Shown here piece by piece: positions 11,272 through 22,386 of a stretch of 64,000 nucleotides of DNA. The DNA is taken from assembly GCF_007858495.1 (NCBI RefSeq), contig NZ_CP041663.1, positions 744,001 to 808,000 of the forward strand, written 5' to 3'. The DNA is from Mycoplasma anserisalpingitidis (GTDB lineage Bacteria > Bacillota_I > Bacilli_A > Mycoplasmatales > Metamycoplasmataceae). The notes beneath the pieces were generated by a model that was given only the letters and a program-made list of their open reading frames with translations, did no database searches and was not told the origin of the DNA. The stretch's first letter is position 1. Each line of letters opens with the position of its first letter. Position numbers and translations under genes: made by a program.

Positions 11272-11865
11272 CTAAAACTTAAATTCCTCTCCTATTTTTA
11301 AATTTTTTTCTGTGACGATACCACTTCCATACTCATTTTCTAAACCAAGTGATTTATAACTCAATAACATTCCCGGACTATCAATACCCATAACTTGTCC
11401 ATCAACAATTTCTGTGCCATCATAAATTATAGAACCTGGCATTATAAAGAATATTTCATCACCTACTTGAACTTCAGTTGAATTAGTTACAATTTTTCTT
11501 GTTTTTTCATCACCATGTTCAATTTCAATAACAAACAATTTGTTGCTTTTTGGATGAGATTGTTTGTCTAAAATTTTTGCTTTTACAAACTTTTTAAAAT
11601 CACGATATTCAAGTTTATTTTCATCTAAAATATGCAATAAACTAGTTAAATGAACTAAATCTAAACCAAAAAAATTACGTTTAATTTTATAGTCTAGAAT
11701 GTATTTTTCTGCATCTTTTAAAACAACTGAATGAACTCTATTTTTTGAGTCTAAATTTACACAAAAATCAGGTGTATTAAATGACTTTTCTACCTTTAAT
11801 TCAGTGTCAAAAGTAATTATTGCTTTATTGTTAAAATTTTCACTTAATTTGTGTACTAAAACCAT
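11272..11865 (-). CDS. YtpR-like tRNA-binding-domain protein
   Basis: 197 residues. The N-terminal half matches the DUF4479 portion of B. subtilis YtpR; the C-terminal half is a tRNA_bind (EMAP/Trbp111-like OB-fold) domain, with VKAKILDKQSHPKSNKLFVIEIEHGD and GMLLSYKSLGL (cf. SxGMLLS). Such free-standing OB domains bind tRNA or act in trans with synthetases. Immediate coupling to tyrS (one base) supports a translation role. No Shine-Dalgarno is seen; a TATAAT box on the minus strand ends about nine bases before the ATG, so the mRNA has at most a very short leader. Confidence 0.85.
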   Translation of the reverse strand: MVLVHKLSENFNNKAIITFDTELKVEKSFNTPDFCVNLDSKNRVHSVVLKDAEKYILDYKIKRNFFGLDLVHLTSLLHILDENKLEYRDFKKFVKAKILDKQSHPKSNKLFVIEIEHGDEKTRKIVTNSTEVQVGDEIFFIMPGSIIYDGTEIVDGQVMGIDSPGMLLSYKSLGLENEYGSGIVTEKNLKIGEEFKF

Positions 11866-11898
11866 AATATAATTATTATAATTAAATTTAAAATTTAT

Positions 11899-11904
11899 TA
11901 TAAT
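11899..11904 (+). promoter_or_regulatory. -10 box giving a leaderless degV mRNA
   Basis: TATAAT ends six bases before the degV ATG (11911). Transcription starting the usual 6-7 bases downstream of the box would begin at the A of ATG. No ribosome binding site is present. A second TATAAT on the opposite strand serves the divergent gene at 11865. Confidence 0.7.
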
Positions 11905-11910
11905 ACTTTT

Positions 11911-12768
11911 ATGGAAAAAATAGCTATTGTAGTAGATTCTTCGTCAGGATTAACAAAAAAACAAGCAGAAGAGAAGGGTTGATTTTTTATTCCATTGCAT
12001 ATTGAAATCAATGATAAATTGTATGATGATGGAATAAATATTAGCAATGAAACATTATTTAATGTTTTTAATGCTGATTCAAAAATGGCAAAAACTTCAT
12101 CAACAAAACTTGGAGAAGTCGTTGAGTTAGTTGAAAAATTAAATCGAGATTATGACAAAATTTTGGTTTATCCAATTAGTAAGTATCTCTCAGGACAATA
12201 TCAAAGTATTAAAATACTTGAAGCAGATTATCCTAAATTAAGAGTTGTTGAATCAAAAAATATTGCAGCACCAACAGTTCTTGATTTAATTGCTTTTGAA
12301 CAAAACATCAAAAATGGAATGAGTTTCGAAGAAGCCTATAATCAATTTGGTATTAATAATAATTCAATTTCATTGATGCCTAAATATAACGATTTTTTAG
12401 TCAAAGGTGGAAGATTATCCCCTGCTGCTGCAACATTAGCAAGACTATTAAAAATAGTCCCAATTATTAGTTTCTCAGATGGTCAATTGCTTAAAGAAGG
12501 CAAAGGAAGAGTTTTCTCTAAAACTGTTTTTAATGTAATTGAGGATAAAGTTAAAAATTATAATGAAAATTGTGAATTGATTTTATTACACTCAAAAAAT
12601 GAAGAAATTAATGAGTATATAGAATTTGCAAAAAATAAAATAAAAGGCAATATTTTTGTCGGTTCAATTCCTTCAGTTGTCGCTATTCATACAGGACCAG
12701 AAGCTGTTGTTGTAATTTTATATCCTAAAAAATTAAATAATGAAATCGTCGGATTAACAAAAATTTAA
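11911..12768 (+). CDS. DegV family fatty-acid-binding protein
   Basis: 285 residues. It opens IAIVVDSSSGLTKKQAEE, the DegV signature, with the ligand-binding TSSTKLGEVVELVEK and KGGRLSPAAATLARLLKIVPIISFSDGQL segments and a C-terminal VGSIPSVVAIHTGPEAVVV motif. DegV/FakB proteins hold a fatty acid for the kinase FakA, which in Firmicutes feeds exogenous fatty acids into phospholipid synthesis. No fakA is in the window. Monocistronic, followed by a terminator. One TGA is Trp near residue 24. Confidence 0.9.
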
Positions 12769-12772
12769 TTAG

Positions 12773-12801
12773 AATGCAGTCTTATCTGCATTTTATATTT
12801 T
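12773..12801 (+). terminator. Terminator after degV
   Basis: AATGCAG (12773-12779) pairs with CTGCATT (12786-12792), loop of six bases, followed by a T-rich tract. Confidence 0.75.
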
Positions 12802-12830
12802 AAAAAAACACACTATATTTAACAGTGTGT
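12802..12830 (-). terminator. Terminator after the prolyl iminopeptidase gene
   Basis: On the minus strand ACACACT (12830-12824) pairs with AGTGTGT (12814-12808), followed by seven T residues. It starts six bases after the stop codon. Confidence 0.8.
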
Positions 12831-12835
12831 AAAGA

Positions 12836-13765
12836 TTAGAATTTGTGCTTTAATTCTTCCATAATATCAAATAATTTTTGACTTGTTTCACCTTCAAAAA
12901 GTGAGTGACCAGCTAAATTGGTATAATGTAATTGTGAATTTTTTAATTTTTTATGTAAATCATATGCTGAAGAAGGACGACAAACCATATCATATCTACC
13001 ATGAACAATATATGATGGAATATCTTCTATCTTATTTATGTTTTCTAAAATATAGTTATCTGATGGTAAAAATGAGTCATGCACAAAATAATGTGCTTCC
13101 AAAGTCGCTATTTCTAAAATGTGCTTATCATCTGAATCAGGTTTTACAGTTTTAATCGTTGAAGTAATTGATTCAAGGTTTGCAAATTTTGTTGCAGCTT
13201 GCAAAGCGACATTTTTGTCTGTAGAAGTCATTCTTTTGTAATATGAAGACAATGCATCTTTTCTTTCGTTTTCATTAAGGTGATTCATATAATCTTCAAA
13301 ATATTCTGGGAAGAATTGTTCAACTCCACTTTGATAAAGTCAATCAATATCGGATTTTCTACATAAGAATATTCCGCGTAATACTAGTGATAAAACTTTT
13401 TCAGGATGTCTAATAGCATAAATTAAAGCCAATGTACTTCCTCAAGAACCTCCGAAGAGAATGAATTTTTCTACATTTAACATTCTTGTTAAGTTAGTAA
13501 TATCATTAACTAGATGGTCTGTTGTATTATTTATCAATGAACGACTTGGTGTGCTCTTTCCACATCCTCTTTGATCAAAAATTATTATTTTATAGTACTT
13601 TGGGTCAAAAAATTCTCTATGTTTTTCTGAAGAAGAACCACCTGGACCTCCATGTAAAAATACTACAGGAATTCCATTTTGGTTACCAGAGATTTCATAG
13701 TAAATTTTATGCTCAGATTCAGTGTTCATGAATCCGGTTTTATAAGGTATTGTGTTTTTATACAT
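12836..13765 (-). CDS. pip: Prolyl iminopeptidase (alpha/beta hydrolase)
   Basis: 309 residues. The oxyanion-hole motif HGGPGG is followed by DQRGCGKS and the nucleophile elbow GGSWGS with S107. The acid residue lies in HGRYDMVCRP and the catalytic His in AGHSLFE. These are all hallmarks of peptidase family S33 prolyl iminopeptidases, which release N-terminal proline from peptides, useful to a mycoplasma that depends on imported peptides. The ATG at 13765 sits one base beyond the stop of the upstream nuclease gene, so both are probably on one transcript. TGA codons are Trp, including the one in the nucleophile elbow. Confidence 0.93.
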
Positions 13766-13766
13766 T

Positions 13767-16700
13767 TTAGTTTTCTCAATCTACTCAAGTTAAGGTGTGA
13801 TCTGAAATAGATCTAGCTTTTTTTATTATTGTGTCTTCGTTGTTTTTAAATTCAGTAATTATTTTAGCATTTATTGCAGCATAAATATCATATTTAAATT
13901 CAAGTTCGGGATTTTCTTGCTCAGTTATAAAGTTTGTAGATTGAGCTTCTTTAATAAAGATTTTATCATATGGTTGTGATCAATAATTTGATACTCCAAG
14001 ACTTGTTTTGTGTTTTTCATCTGTATCACCATAAACTGATAAATAACCATTGTCAAACATAGGTTTAAAAACTTGCATATTGTTTAGTTTTATATTAGTG
14101 TCGCCGGCAAAAAGTAAACTAGAATCATCATCAATAGAGTCAAAATAATTCATAACATGAATTAAACCATATGCTTCAGTTAATTCAAAATTACCTTGTG
14201 CTTCACCCTTTATCAATTCTTTTGCATCCTTTGTCTTACTTATATTAACTTCACCACTTTTAGTTTTAGCGCCCGGGCTGTCAAGGTGATTAAATACGAC
14301 TGTTATATTTTTATTTGTAGTTTTATTAGTAAATTTCATTCCGTAAGGAGTTCTAACATAATGGCGTTTTTCAGTTGGATCACTATAATTTTCAACCTCA
14401 GGGTTAAATGAGTCACCAATTTTTCCATTTGTAAATCTAGTAGGTTCAAAAATTGATGATTTATAAATAATACCTATTTGTTCAGATTGAGTAGGCTGAC
14501 TATTTTCTGTTGCTTCAGAAACTGGTTGAACATAAAATTTATAAGCAGCACTTGGATTAATTTCATTGAGTTTATCTACAATAAAACTAATTGAATCACC
14601 TTTATTTAATTTTATTTCAGTTAAACCAACAATATCCATATTAGCATCATTTATAACTGTAGCAATTCCATTAGATTTGTAATTAGCTTCAGTATTTGCG
14701 TAATTTAAAACATTTCAGTGACCTATTCTAAATTTGGCATTACTTTTTTCTTTTGGCGATTCTGTGGAAGTTTTAGACTCATTTGTTATTTCATCAAAAT
14801 TTGTATTAGTCTCAATCCCTGTATCTGAAGTTTTAGAATTTAATTTGAAAGTAAAATTAATTACTTCGCTTGTCTTAACAACTTGATTTTCTTTTATTAA
14901 ACAGAATTTACCTGTAAAACTTATTGTTTGTTCATTCTCATTAACTTCAAAGTTAAAATATGTTCCACCTTGGTATGTACCTTTTGTTTCAATTTGGTCA
15001 ATATTAGAAAAGGCAATATATTCACCTTGATCATTTAATAGATTTTTAGATATAAAATCTTTAATTTGATTATTGAATTTTATTGATGAAGTATTACCAA
15101 TAGTTTTTGTAAATCCAAAGACATCTGTATCTTTATAATATATTCTTCTATATGTCGCGGTCGATCCCTTTTTAAATCTACCAAGTAATTGTTGATAATC
15201 TTCTTCACTTAAATTTTTATCAAAAACACTGAAATTACTTTCTTTCATTAATTCTAGTATTTTATTGAACTTATCATCTATACTTTCGTTTTGCTTTTCA
15301 TCAGTTGCTTCATTAATTACTTCGACATTTTCTTCACTTTTTTCTGTTTGAATTACAAATTTAAATAAATCACTTTGTTTGGTTATTTGACCTGCATTAA
15401 CTAAAGTGAATTTACCGATAATTTCAAGTGTTTTATTTTCTTTATCTACTTCAAAATTAAAGTATGACCCCCCCTTGTAGGTACCATTTTTTTCAAGTTG
15501 ATCAACATTTGCAAATGTTATATAGTCATCTTCATCATTATTTCCTAGATTAAACTCAATAAATTCAGAAATTTCTGAGTTAAAACTTAAACTATTTATA
15601 GACCCAATAGTTTTAGTAAAACCAAAGGTACCAGTGTCCTTATAGATCATTTTTCTGTAAGTTTCTGTTGTGTTTGTGTCATATCTTTGAACTATTGACT
15701 CGAAATCTTCTTTTGTTAATTTTCCTTGAATAACTAAATTTGGTGAATTTTTAGCAAAATTTAATACTTTATCAAATTGCTCTTCTATGTATGAGATTTC
15801 GTTGACTTCTTCTTTATCATCTTCTGAATCAACTGTTTCATTAGTATTATTTGTTTCATCTGTTTTATTAACATTGTTTTCAGATTCATTTATTTTTAAC
15901 ACTTTAATTTCATTTACCTGACCAAATATTATTTCTATATTTTCGTCTTTTAATTCATAATTATCTGGAGTAAAAACTTTATAATCGAAAGTTTCTAAAC
16001 CATATGTAACTTTTTCGATTATCTTAATTATTTGATTTTTTTCGTCAACAAAAACTAGTGAAGTTCTTTTTGTTATAGGATTAATTTTGATTACATTATT
16101 GCTTTCTTTTACTATTTCGAAATTTTTAGTACTTATTTTGTTTTCAAGCATAAAAATATGTAATTTTTCTTTGATTATTTCTTCTTTGTTTTCAACTTTA
16201 TTAATTAAATAGTTTTTATCATTATAAATTATTGTCAAATCTACATAAGTTTTTTTCTTTACTTTAACTATGTTTTCCTTATTTAATTCTAAAGTAAAAT
16301 CTTCAGAAGCTAATTCTCAGTTTTGTGGGATAAATTGAGAGATATCGTTAAAGTCTAATTCATTTTTAAATAATTTAATACTAAAAAGATCTTTATTTGT
16401 TTCAAAATCTCTTAAAGTTAAATATGTGTTTTGATCAACTTTTTTCTCAATAATATAAGTGTTTTCGGATCTTTTGTATACCAAAAAACTTGAATCAATG
16501 TTATGTTCAATCTTGAAAGATTCCAAGGTATTTTGGATTTTATCATATGTATTCTGGATGTTAAACTTATAAGAAACATTATTAAAGATAATTTCTAAAT
16601 CTACTTTGTTAATCTTTTTAAAATATAAAGTAATTTCGTTTTCATTAAAAACGATTTTGTTTGTAGATTCGAAAGATGAATCATTAAAATAATCAGCTAA

Positions 16701-16931
16701 ATTTTTATTATTAAGCTCACCTTTTTCAATTTTTTTGCTGAGGATTATTTCATCATTATCTACATTCTTAAAAATTAAATTAATAGTTGTATCAACTATC
16801 TCCTTCGTTTTATTTTCGCCCTCTTCATTTTTCATTTCATTCTCATTGTTAGCACTGAAATTACATGAAGCTGCTAATGAGAAAATACTTAAACTACTTG
16901 TTAAAATTACTAATTTACTAATCTTCTTCAT
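13767..16931 (-). CDS. Large surface nuclease lipoprotein (EEP/MnuA-like domain)
   Basis: 1054 residues; three in-frame TGA codons that would split it are Trp. The N-terminus MKKISKLVILTSSLSIFSLAASC is a lipoprotein signal ending in the lipobox, with C23 as lipid anchor. Residues about 45-345 hold two related ~120-residue units (VDLEIIFNNVSYKFN and VDLTIIYNDKNYLIN mark them). An acidic linker precedes two longer repeats at about 382-530 and 551-700. The C-terminal ~300 residues form an endonuclease/exonuclease/phosphatase domain beginning RIGHWNVLNYA, with E772, N881-H882 (FNHLDSPG), D944/N946 (GDTN) and D1044-H1045 (SDH), the complete metal and catalytic set. This is the family of mycoplasma membrane nucleases such as MnuA, which degrade host DNA for nucleotide uptake, but the N-terminal extension is unusually long. 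Confidence 0.85.
14835..15281 (-). repeat. Second copy of ~150-residue domain repeat in nuclease lipoprotein
   Basis: Residues about 551-699, directly before the nuclease domain. Same conserved blocks as the first copy. The domain family is not one I recognise. Confidence 0.8.
15342..15788 (-). repeat. First copy of ~150-residue domain repeat in nuclease lipoprotein
   Basis: Residues about 382-530. Shares with the second copy the blocks TYR[KR]-x-x-YKDT-x-x-FGFTKTIG, F[AS]N[VI]DQ[LI]E and GTY[KQ]GG[ST]YFNFEV. It is an ancient in-frame duplication, diverged well past DNA-level identity. Confidence 0.8.
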
Positions 16932-17139
16932 AACATAATTAAAAAGGAAAAAATCAGTTATAAAAATAGAAACTTAATAAAGTTTTGTGTGATATTTAAA
17001 AGTGAAAAAAATTAAAAAATTCTAGATAAATTTTAGCTTTTTAAAAACATAATAGTGGAAAACGTCCCACATTAACATCTCTAATAAGTGGAACATAAAT
17101 TTTAAATTTAATATAATAAATAATAACTATGGAGGTTTT

Positions 17140-18756
<1,617 letters not shown>

Positions 18757-18773
18757 TCATACATGAACATAAG

Positions 18774-18796
18774 TCACACAATAGTGTGATTTTTTG
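18774..18796 (+). terminator. Terminator after the ABC-F gene
   Basis: TCACAC (18774-18779) pairs with GTGTGA (18784-18789), loop AATA, followed by six T. Confidence 0.8.
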
Positions 18797-18818
18797 TTCC
18801 ACATTTAATTCCATAAAT
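18784..18818 (+). repeat. Intergenic direct repeat, copy A
   Basis: A 35-base stretch (GTGTGATTTTTTGTT, then CCACATTTAATTCCATAAAT) that recurs at 19695-19729 with three mismatches. It begins in the 3' arm of the ABC-F terminator and runs into the following spacer. Confidence 0.7.
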
Positions 18819-18930
18819 TACGAAATATTTATCAATTATCTTTATTTGATTATTATGTAGAAATGTTTTCACTTAAAAGGTTAAAGATTAAGGTAAAATT
18901 TAAATATATCAACAATATTAAGGTGGTTAA

Positions 18931-19188
18931 ATGAAGAAAAACATTTTGTTATATACTTTACTTAGTGAATCAGAAATTACAACTTGGTATGGAGTTGGTA
19001 TTAACACAAAAATATTTGTAAATAAAAATAATTTAGCAATTATGGAAGTTATTGGATATAATGAAAAAATAAAACTAAATAACACAGATGATTATTATAT
19101 TTGTAATTATGGTTGAAGTGGTTTTGAAAAAGTGTTCTTAATGTCTCCTATTTTTGGATCTGTTAACTTTTTAAAAATTGATAATTAA
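18931..19188 (+). CDS. Hypothetical protein, 85 residues
   Basis: ATG with an AAGGTGG site upstream and a TAA at 19186. The sequence MKKNILLYTLLSESEITTW is followed by mixed polar and hydrophobic residues with no clear membrane segment. One TGA (Trp) at 19114. It lies three bases before a small membrane-protein gene and the two form a likely pair. I do not recognise it, and nothing in its sequence gives a function. Confidence 0.6.
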
Positions 19189-19190
19189 TA

Positions 19191-19628
19191 ATGAGAAAAG
19201 ATATTATTGTAAGATTTTGAACGCTGTTTTTCATCCTATTAATTTTTGTTTTTCTTGTAATTCCTTATTTAAATTATTCAACAACCCAAAATAATTTAGG
19301 AGATAGAATTATTGAATATAATTTTGCTTTTAATTTTAGCAATAAATCATTTGGACAATTCCTATTAAATATATTCTCAATATTGGAAATTAAGTACATA
19401 TTTTATGTATGTTTATTATTAATATTCAACGTTAAAAAATTAAAAACAAAATTAAAAATAAGTCTTTTGATTATATTTATTTTCATCTTTTTAGGTACTT
19501 TGACTATAGGTATTTTACAAGTATTGTTCAGTAGTTATGCTTTAAATACTATTTTGATGATTGTTTTTTCAGCGATAATATTTATATCAGTTTGTTTATA
19601 TGCTTTAATAAAAACAACTATGGTCTAA
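19191..19628 (+). CDS. Small membrane protein, 145 residues
   Basis: Four strongly hydrophobic segments (about residues 9-26, 64-78, 87-108 and 116-140), with a polar loop of about 35 residues between the first and second. Start ATG is two bases after the previous stop, so it is translationally coupled to the 85-residue protein. No family recognised. Confidence 0.65.
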
Positions 19629-19694
19629 AGATAAATCAAATCTTATTTTGAAAGTAATTGAATTTTATTATGTTTAAGCACAATTCGTAGTCCT

Positions 19695-19729
19695 GTGTGA
19701 TTTTTTGTTTCATATTTAATTCCACAAAT
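19695..19729 (+). repeat. Intergenic direct repeat, copy B
   Basis: Second copy of the 35-base element at 18784-18818, with three mismatches (C to T twice, T to C once). Here the 5' arm of the hairpin is mostly lost, so it is a weaker terminator. The rest of the 257-base spacer 19629-19885 shows nothing else apart from AT-rich promoter-like sequence and the AGGAGG site at 19876-19880. Confidence 0.7.
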
Positions 19730-19885
19730 AATGCTTATTTATAGCTATTTACTCATTTTTCTTTAGTTGAAGATTGGATTTTTATAAAAAACAATATATT
19801 AATTTAAAATTTAAATAGTTGTATTAAGCAAGAGTTAAAGTAAGGCAGTTTTCTTTTTTAACGTTTTTTTAATTAGGAGGCTAAA

Positions 19886-20518
19886 ATGAAAGAATTAATA
19901 GTTAAAATCAAAAGCATGCAATCTCAAAAAATATATTGAACTATGTCAATTCTTATGATTGAAATTGTTCTGGTTGTTTTTACATTAAATTTAGGTGAAA
20001 AAATTATTATTAATTTAGGAATTTCTAAGATTTACATCTTTGTGTTTCTTCTAGTATTTTTCATAGTATTAGGAGCACTTTTATACATTTTATTGTTTAA
20101 TTATTTTGATAATAAAATAATAAAAATGGTTGATTCCGTAGGTTGAGATGAATTTAATTCATATTTAGCAGATTGTAAACCACATCAATTGCACTATAAC
20201 AGATACCTAGAGATATTTAATATATTAAAATACAAGAAAAAATACTTAAGTTATCAAAGTTGAATATGGTTTGCGATTGTTGAATTAGTTGCAAGTTTTG
20301 CACTAGGAATTCGTTCAATTACACTAGCATTAAGTTATCTAAATAATAATTTAACATATTTTTTTATTATATTAATCGTATCAATTGCTTTAATTTGTTG
20401 GTTGTGATTTTTGGTGTTAAAAGTATTTTCATCTAATAAAAAATTAAGAAATATTGGTTCAGTCGCTTTTGATAAATATATTTTGGAATTAAGTGATAAA
20501 AATAAAACTGAACTATAA
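19886..20518 (+). CDS. Membrane protein with 2+2 helices
   Basis: 210 residues after an AGGAGG site. Two N-terminal hydrophobic segments (about 20-38 and 48-70), a cytoplasmic segment of about 50 charged residues (WDEFNSYLADCKPHQLHYNR), then two more hydrophobic segments and a lysine-rich tail. The same layout appears in the next gene (20618) and in the gene at 50306. Function unknown; a shared family is inferred from topology and loose similarity of the central segment. Confidence 0.7.
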
Positions 20519-20521
20519 TGA

Positions 20522-20545
20522 ACAGAAATTTATTTTTCTGTTTTA
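20522..20545 (+). terminator. Terminator
   Basis: ACAGAAA (20522-20528) pairs with TTTCTGT (20535-20541) and a T-rich tail follows. Confidence 0.7.
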
Positions 20546-20617
20546 TTATCAACAAATATGAGTCTCTTAAAGAATTCTGTTGATGAAATTTTATAAAATT
20601 AAATAAAGAGGAAAATT

Positions 20618-21298
20618 ATGGGGATTTTTAATGAAATAGTTAAGAAACGAAAGAAAATAATAGATATAACTTTTATACCTTATATAATTGCAGTTCTTTC
20701 AATGATACTTTTATCCATACTAAAAAGTAACTCATTTTCTAATTTAGATAGGAATATAAAATGTTTGGTTTATGTTATTACATTTAGTGTTTCTTTAATT
20801 CTTTATCTTATTTATTTTTTTCAATATAGAAAAATTAATAACGAGATTTTAGTATTAATTTCTCAAACTAACTTTGCAGAATTTAAAAAATATATGAAGA
20901 GTTTGAAATATTCAAAAGAGTTACTAAATCAAAATCTTCAATTATTATCAATTCTTAGAAATGGCAATAAATTCTTAAAAGAAGAATTTTGAACTAGAAG
21001 CATGTTAACCATAGTATTACCATGCATTTTATATTCATTTTTATTTATTATGCAATTTGTTATTTTGGAAATGTGGTTAGATTTAGTTTATAGAATAATT
21101 TTATTAATAGTAGGTATAATTTCTGGGTTGTATGGACTAATAGTTATTATCAAATTTATATTGTCACACAAAAGAATTAATCGTTTTAATAATCAAAACT
21201 TAAAAGACATTGAAATAATTGCTGAAGAAATGGTTCATGAATATAAAGAAGAAAGCAGTGATGAATTAAATGAAGAAGACGCTAGAAAAGAAAAATAG
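20618..21298 (+). CDS. Membrane protein with 2+2 helices
   Basis: 226 residues, ATG preceded by AAAGAGGA. Hydrophobic segments at about 19-37, 48-67, 130-150 and 153-175; a charged cytoplasmic stretch lies between pairs (NFAEFKKYMKSLKYSKELLNQN), and an acidic tail rich in Glu closes the protein. The layout matches the neighbouring gene at 19886, so the two look like diverged paralogues. Function unknown. Confidence 0.7.
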
Positions 21299-21337
21299 AA
21301 ATTAGAATAAGAAAGAAAGAGTAAGTAAATTTTTGAT

Positions 21338-21375
21338 GAAGTTAACTAATAAAAGTAAGCTTTTTATTTAACTTA
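21338..21375. terminator. Bidirectional terminator between membrane-protein gene and fic remnant
   Basis: AAGTTAA near 21338 pairs with TTAACTT ending near 21375, with an inner AATAAAA/TTTTTATT stem. T-rich on both strands. It serves the two converging units. Confidence 0.55.
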
Positions 21376-22176
21376 TTCAAGTATCTTAATGTAGTAGTCC
21401 AATTCTTGCAATAAATATTTTTCAATCATTCTATACACAAAACTTAAGTTTTTTTCAGTATGATATTTATCGAAAGCTTGATAATATTTCATTCTATCTT
21501 TATACTTAATATTTATAGGCGGTAGTCCTAATTTCATTAGTTCTAAGTTCATAATCAATCTACCCGTTCTTCCGTTTCCATCTATAAAAGGGCGTATTTC
21601 TTCAAATTGAATGTGGAATTTTGATATTTTACCCAAGAAGCTATAGGCACTATTTTTGTAACTTTCAATTAATTTGATCATACTATCTTGAATTAAAATG
21701 GGCTCATATGTTTTATTTTTTGCACCTAATATTTGAACAGGATTTTTTTACAAATTCCTCTATCTTCACTACTGTGAGCAAGAACTAAAAAATAAATTTC
21801 TTTAATGATTTTTTATTAATTATTAAACCGCTCATAACTAAATCTGCTTCCCTAAGAGTTAACGTGTTTCCTTCAATTGCATTAGAGTTATAAAAAAATT
21901 CAACTAAAAATTTCTCATTTAATCTTTGTAGTTAACCTTTTGTTAAAGCTCTTTTCTGTCTTAAAATGTCAAGTTTTTGATTAATTAAGTAAGCTAAATT
22001 TAGACCATTATTTTCTCTATTATCCTTTGGTTTATCAGATTCAACTGGTATTTGTTAAGAATTATTTTTCTTAAATGTGCCAAAAATTTTATTTTCTGAA
22101 CACAATTCTCTGACCCTTCTCTCAGAGATATTTTATTTTTTGCTACTTCTTTTACCCTTATATACTTAATTTTCAT
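21373..22176 (-). pseudogene. Decayed Fic family gene with N-terminal HTH domain
   Basis: Reading three frames of the minus strand together recovers a Fic protein. Pieces in order: an N-terminal winged-helix-like start (VKEVAKK, then ISERRVRELCSENKIFG), a linker, SNAIEGN (the S-x-x-x-E-G inhibitory motif), [39 protein letters not shown], and the Fic motif [12 protein letters not shown]. Three in-frame TAA codons (minus-strand stops at plus positions 22133-22135, 22055-22057, 21932-21934) sit where Trp fits the family. Frame changes occur at an A tract near 22136, between 21830 and 21800, and at the T tract 21742-21749. The catalytic His of HPFxxGNGR is Arg. The last 102 codons remain open but lack the front of the protein. 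It cannot make an active enzyme. Confidence 0.85.
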
Positions 22177-22204
22177 AAATAAATTAAATAATCTGCGGAA
22201 GTTT

Positions 22205-22223
22205 ATATCATTCGGAATGATAT
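22205..22223. promoter_or_regulatory. Perfect 19-base palindrome
   Basis: ATATCATTC (22205-22213) and GAATGATAT (22215-22223) around a single G, followed by six T. It lies upstream of the decayed fic gene and of the RNase J-like gene. It could be an operator for the old fic gene or a weak terminator; the one-base centre is too small for an RNA loop without opening inner pairs. Confidence 0.5.
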
Positions 22224-22386
22224 TTTTTAGCTAAAAGGAAGGAATTAAAATAAATATTATGTCCTTGATTTTACTAATTATTATTAACTTTATTTTTTAC
22301 TTGAATTTCTTATATGTTATAATAAAAATGTTATTTTCAATACTATATTCATATTAAATAATTAAAAAATTATGTAAAGGAAGATT

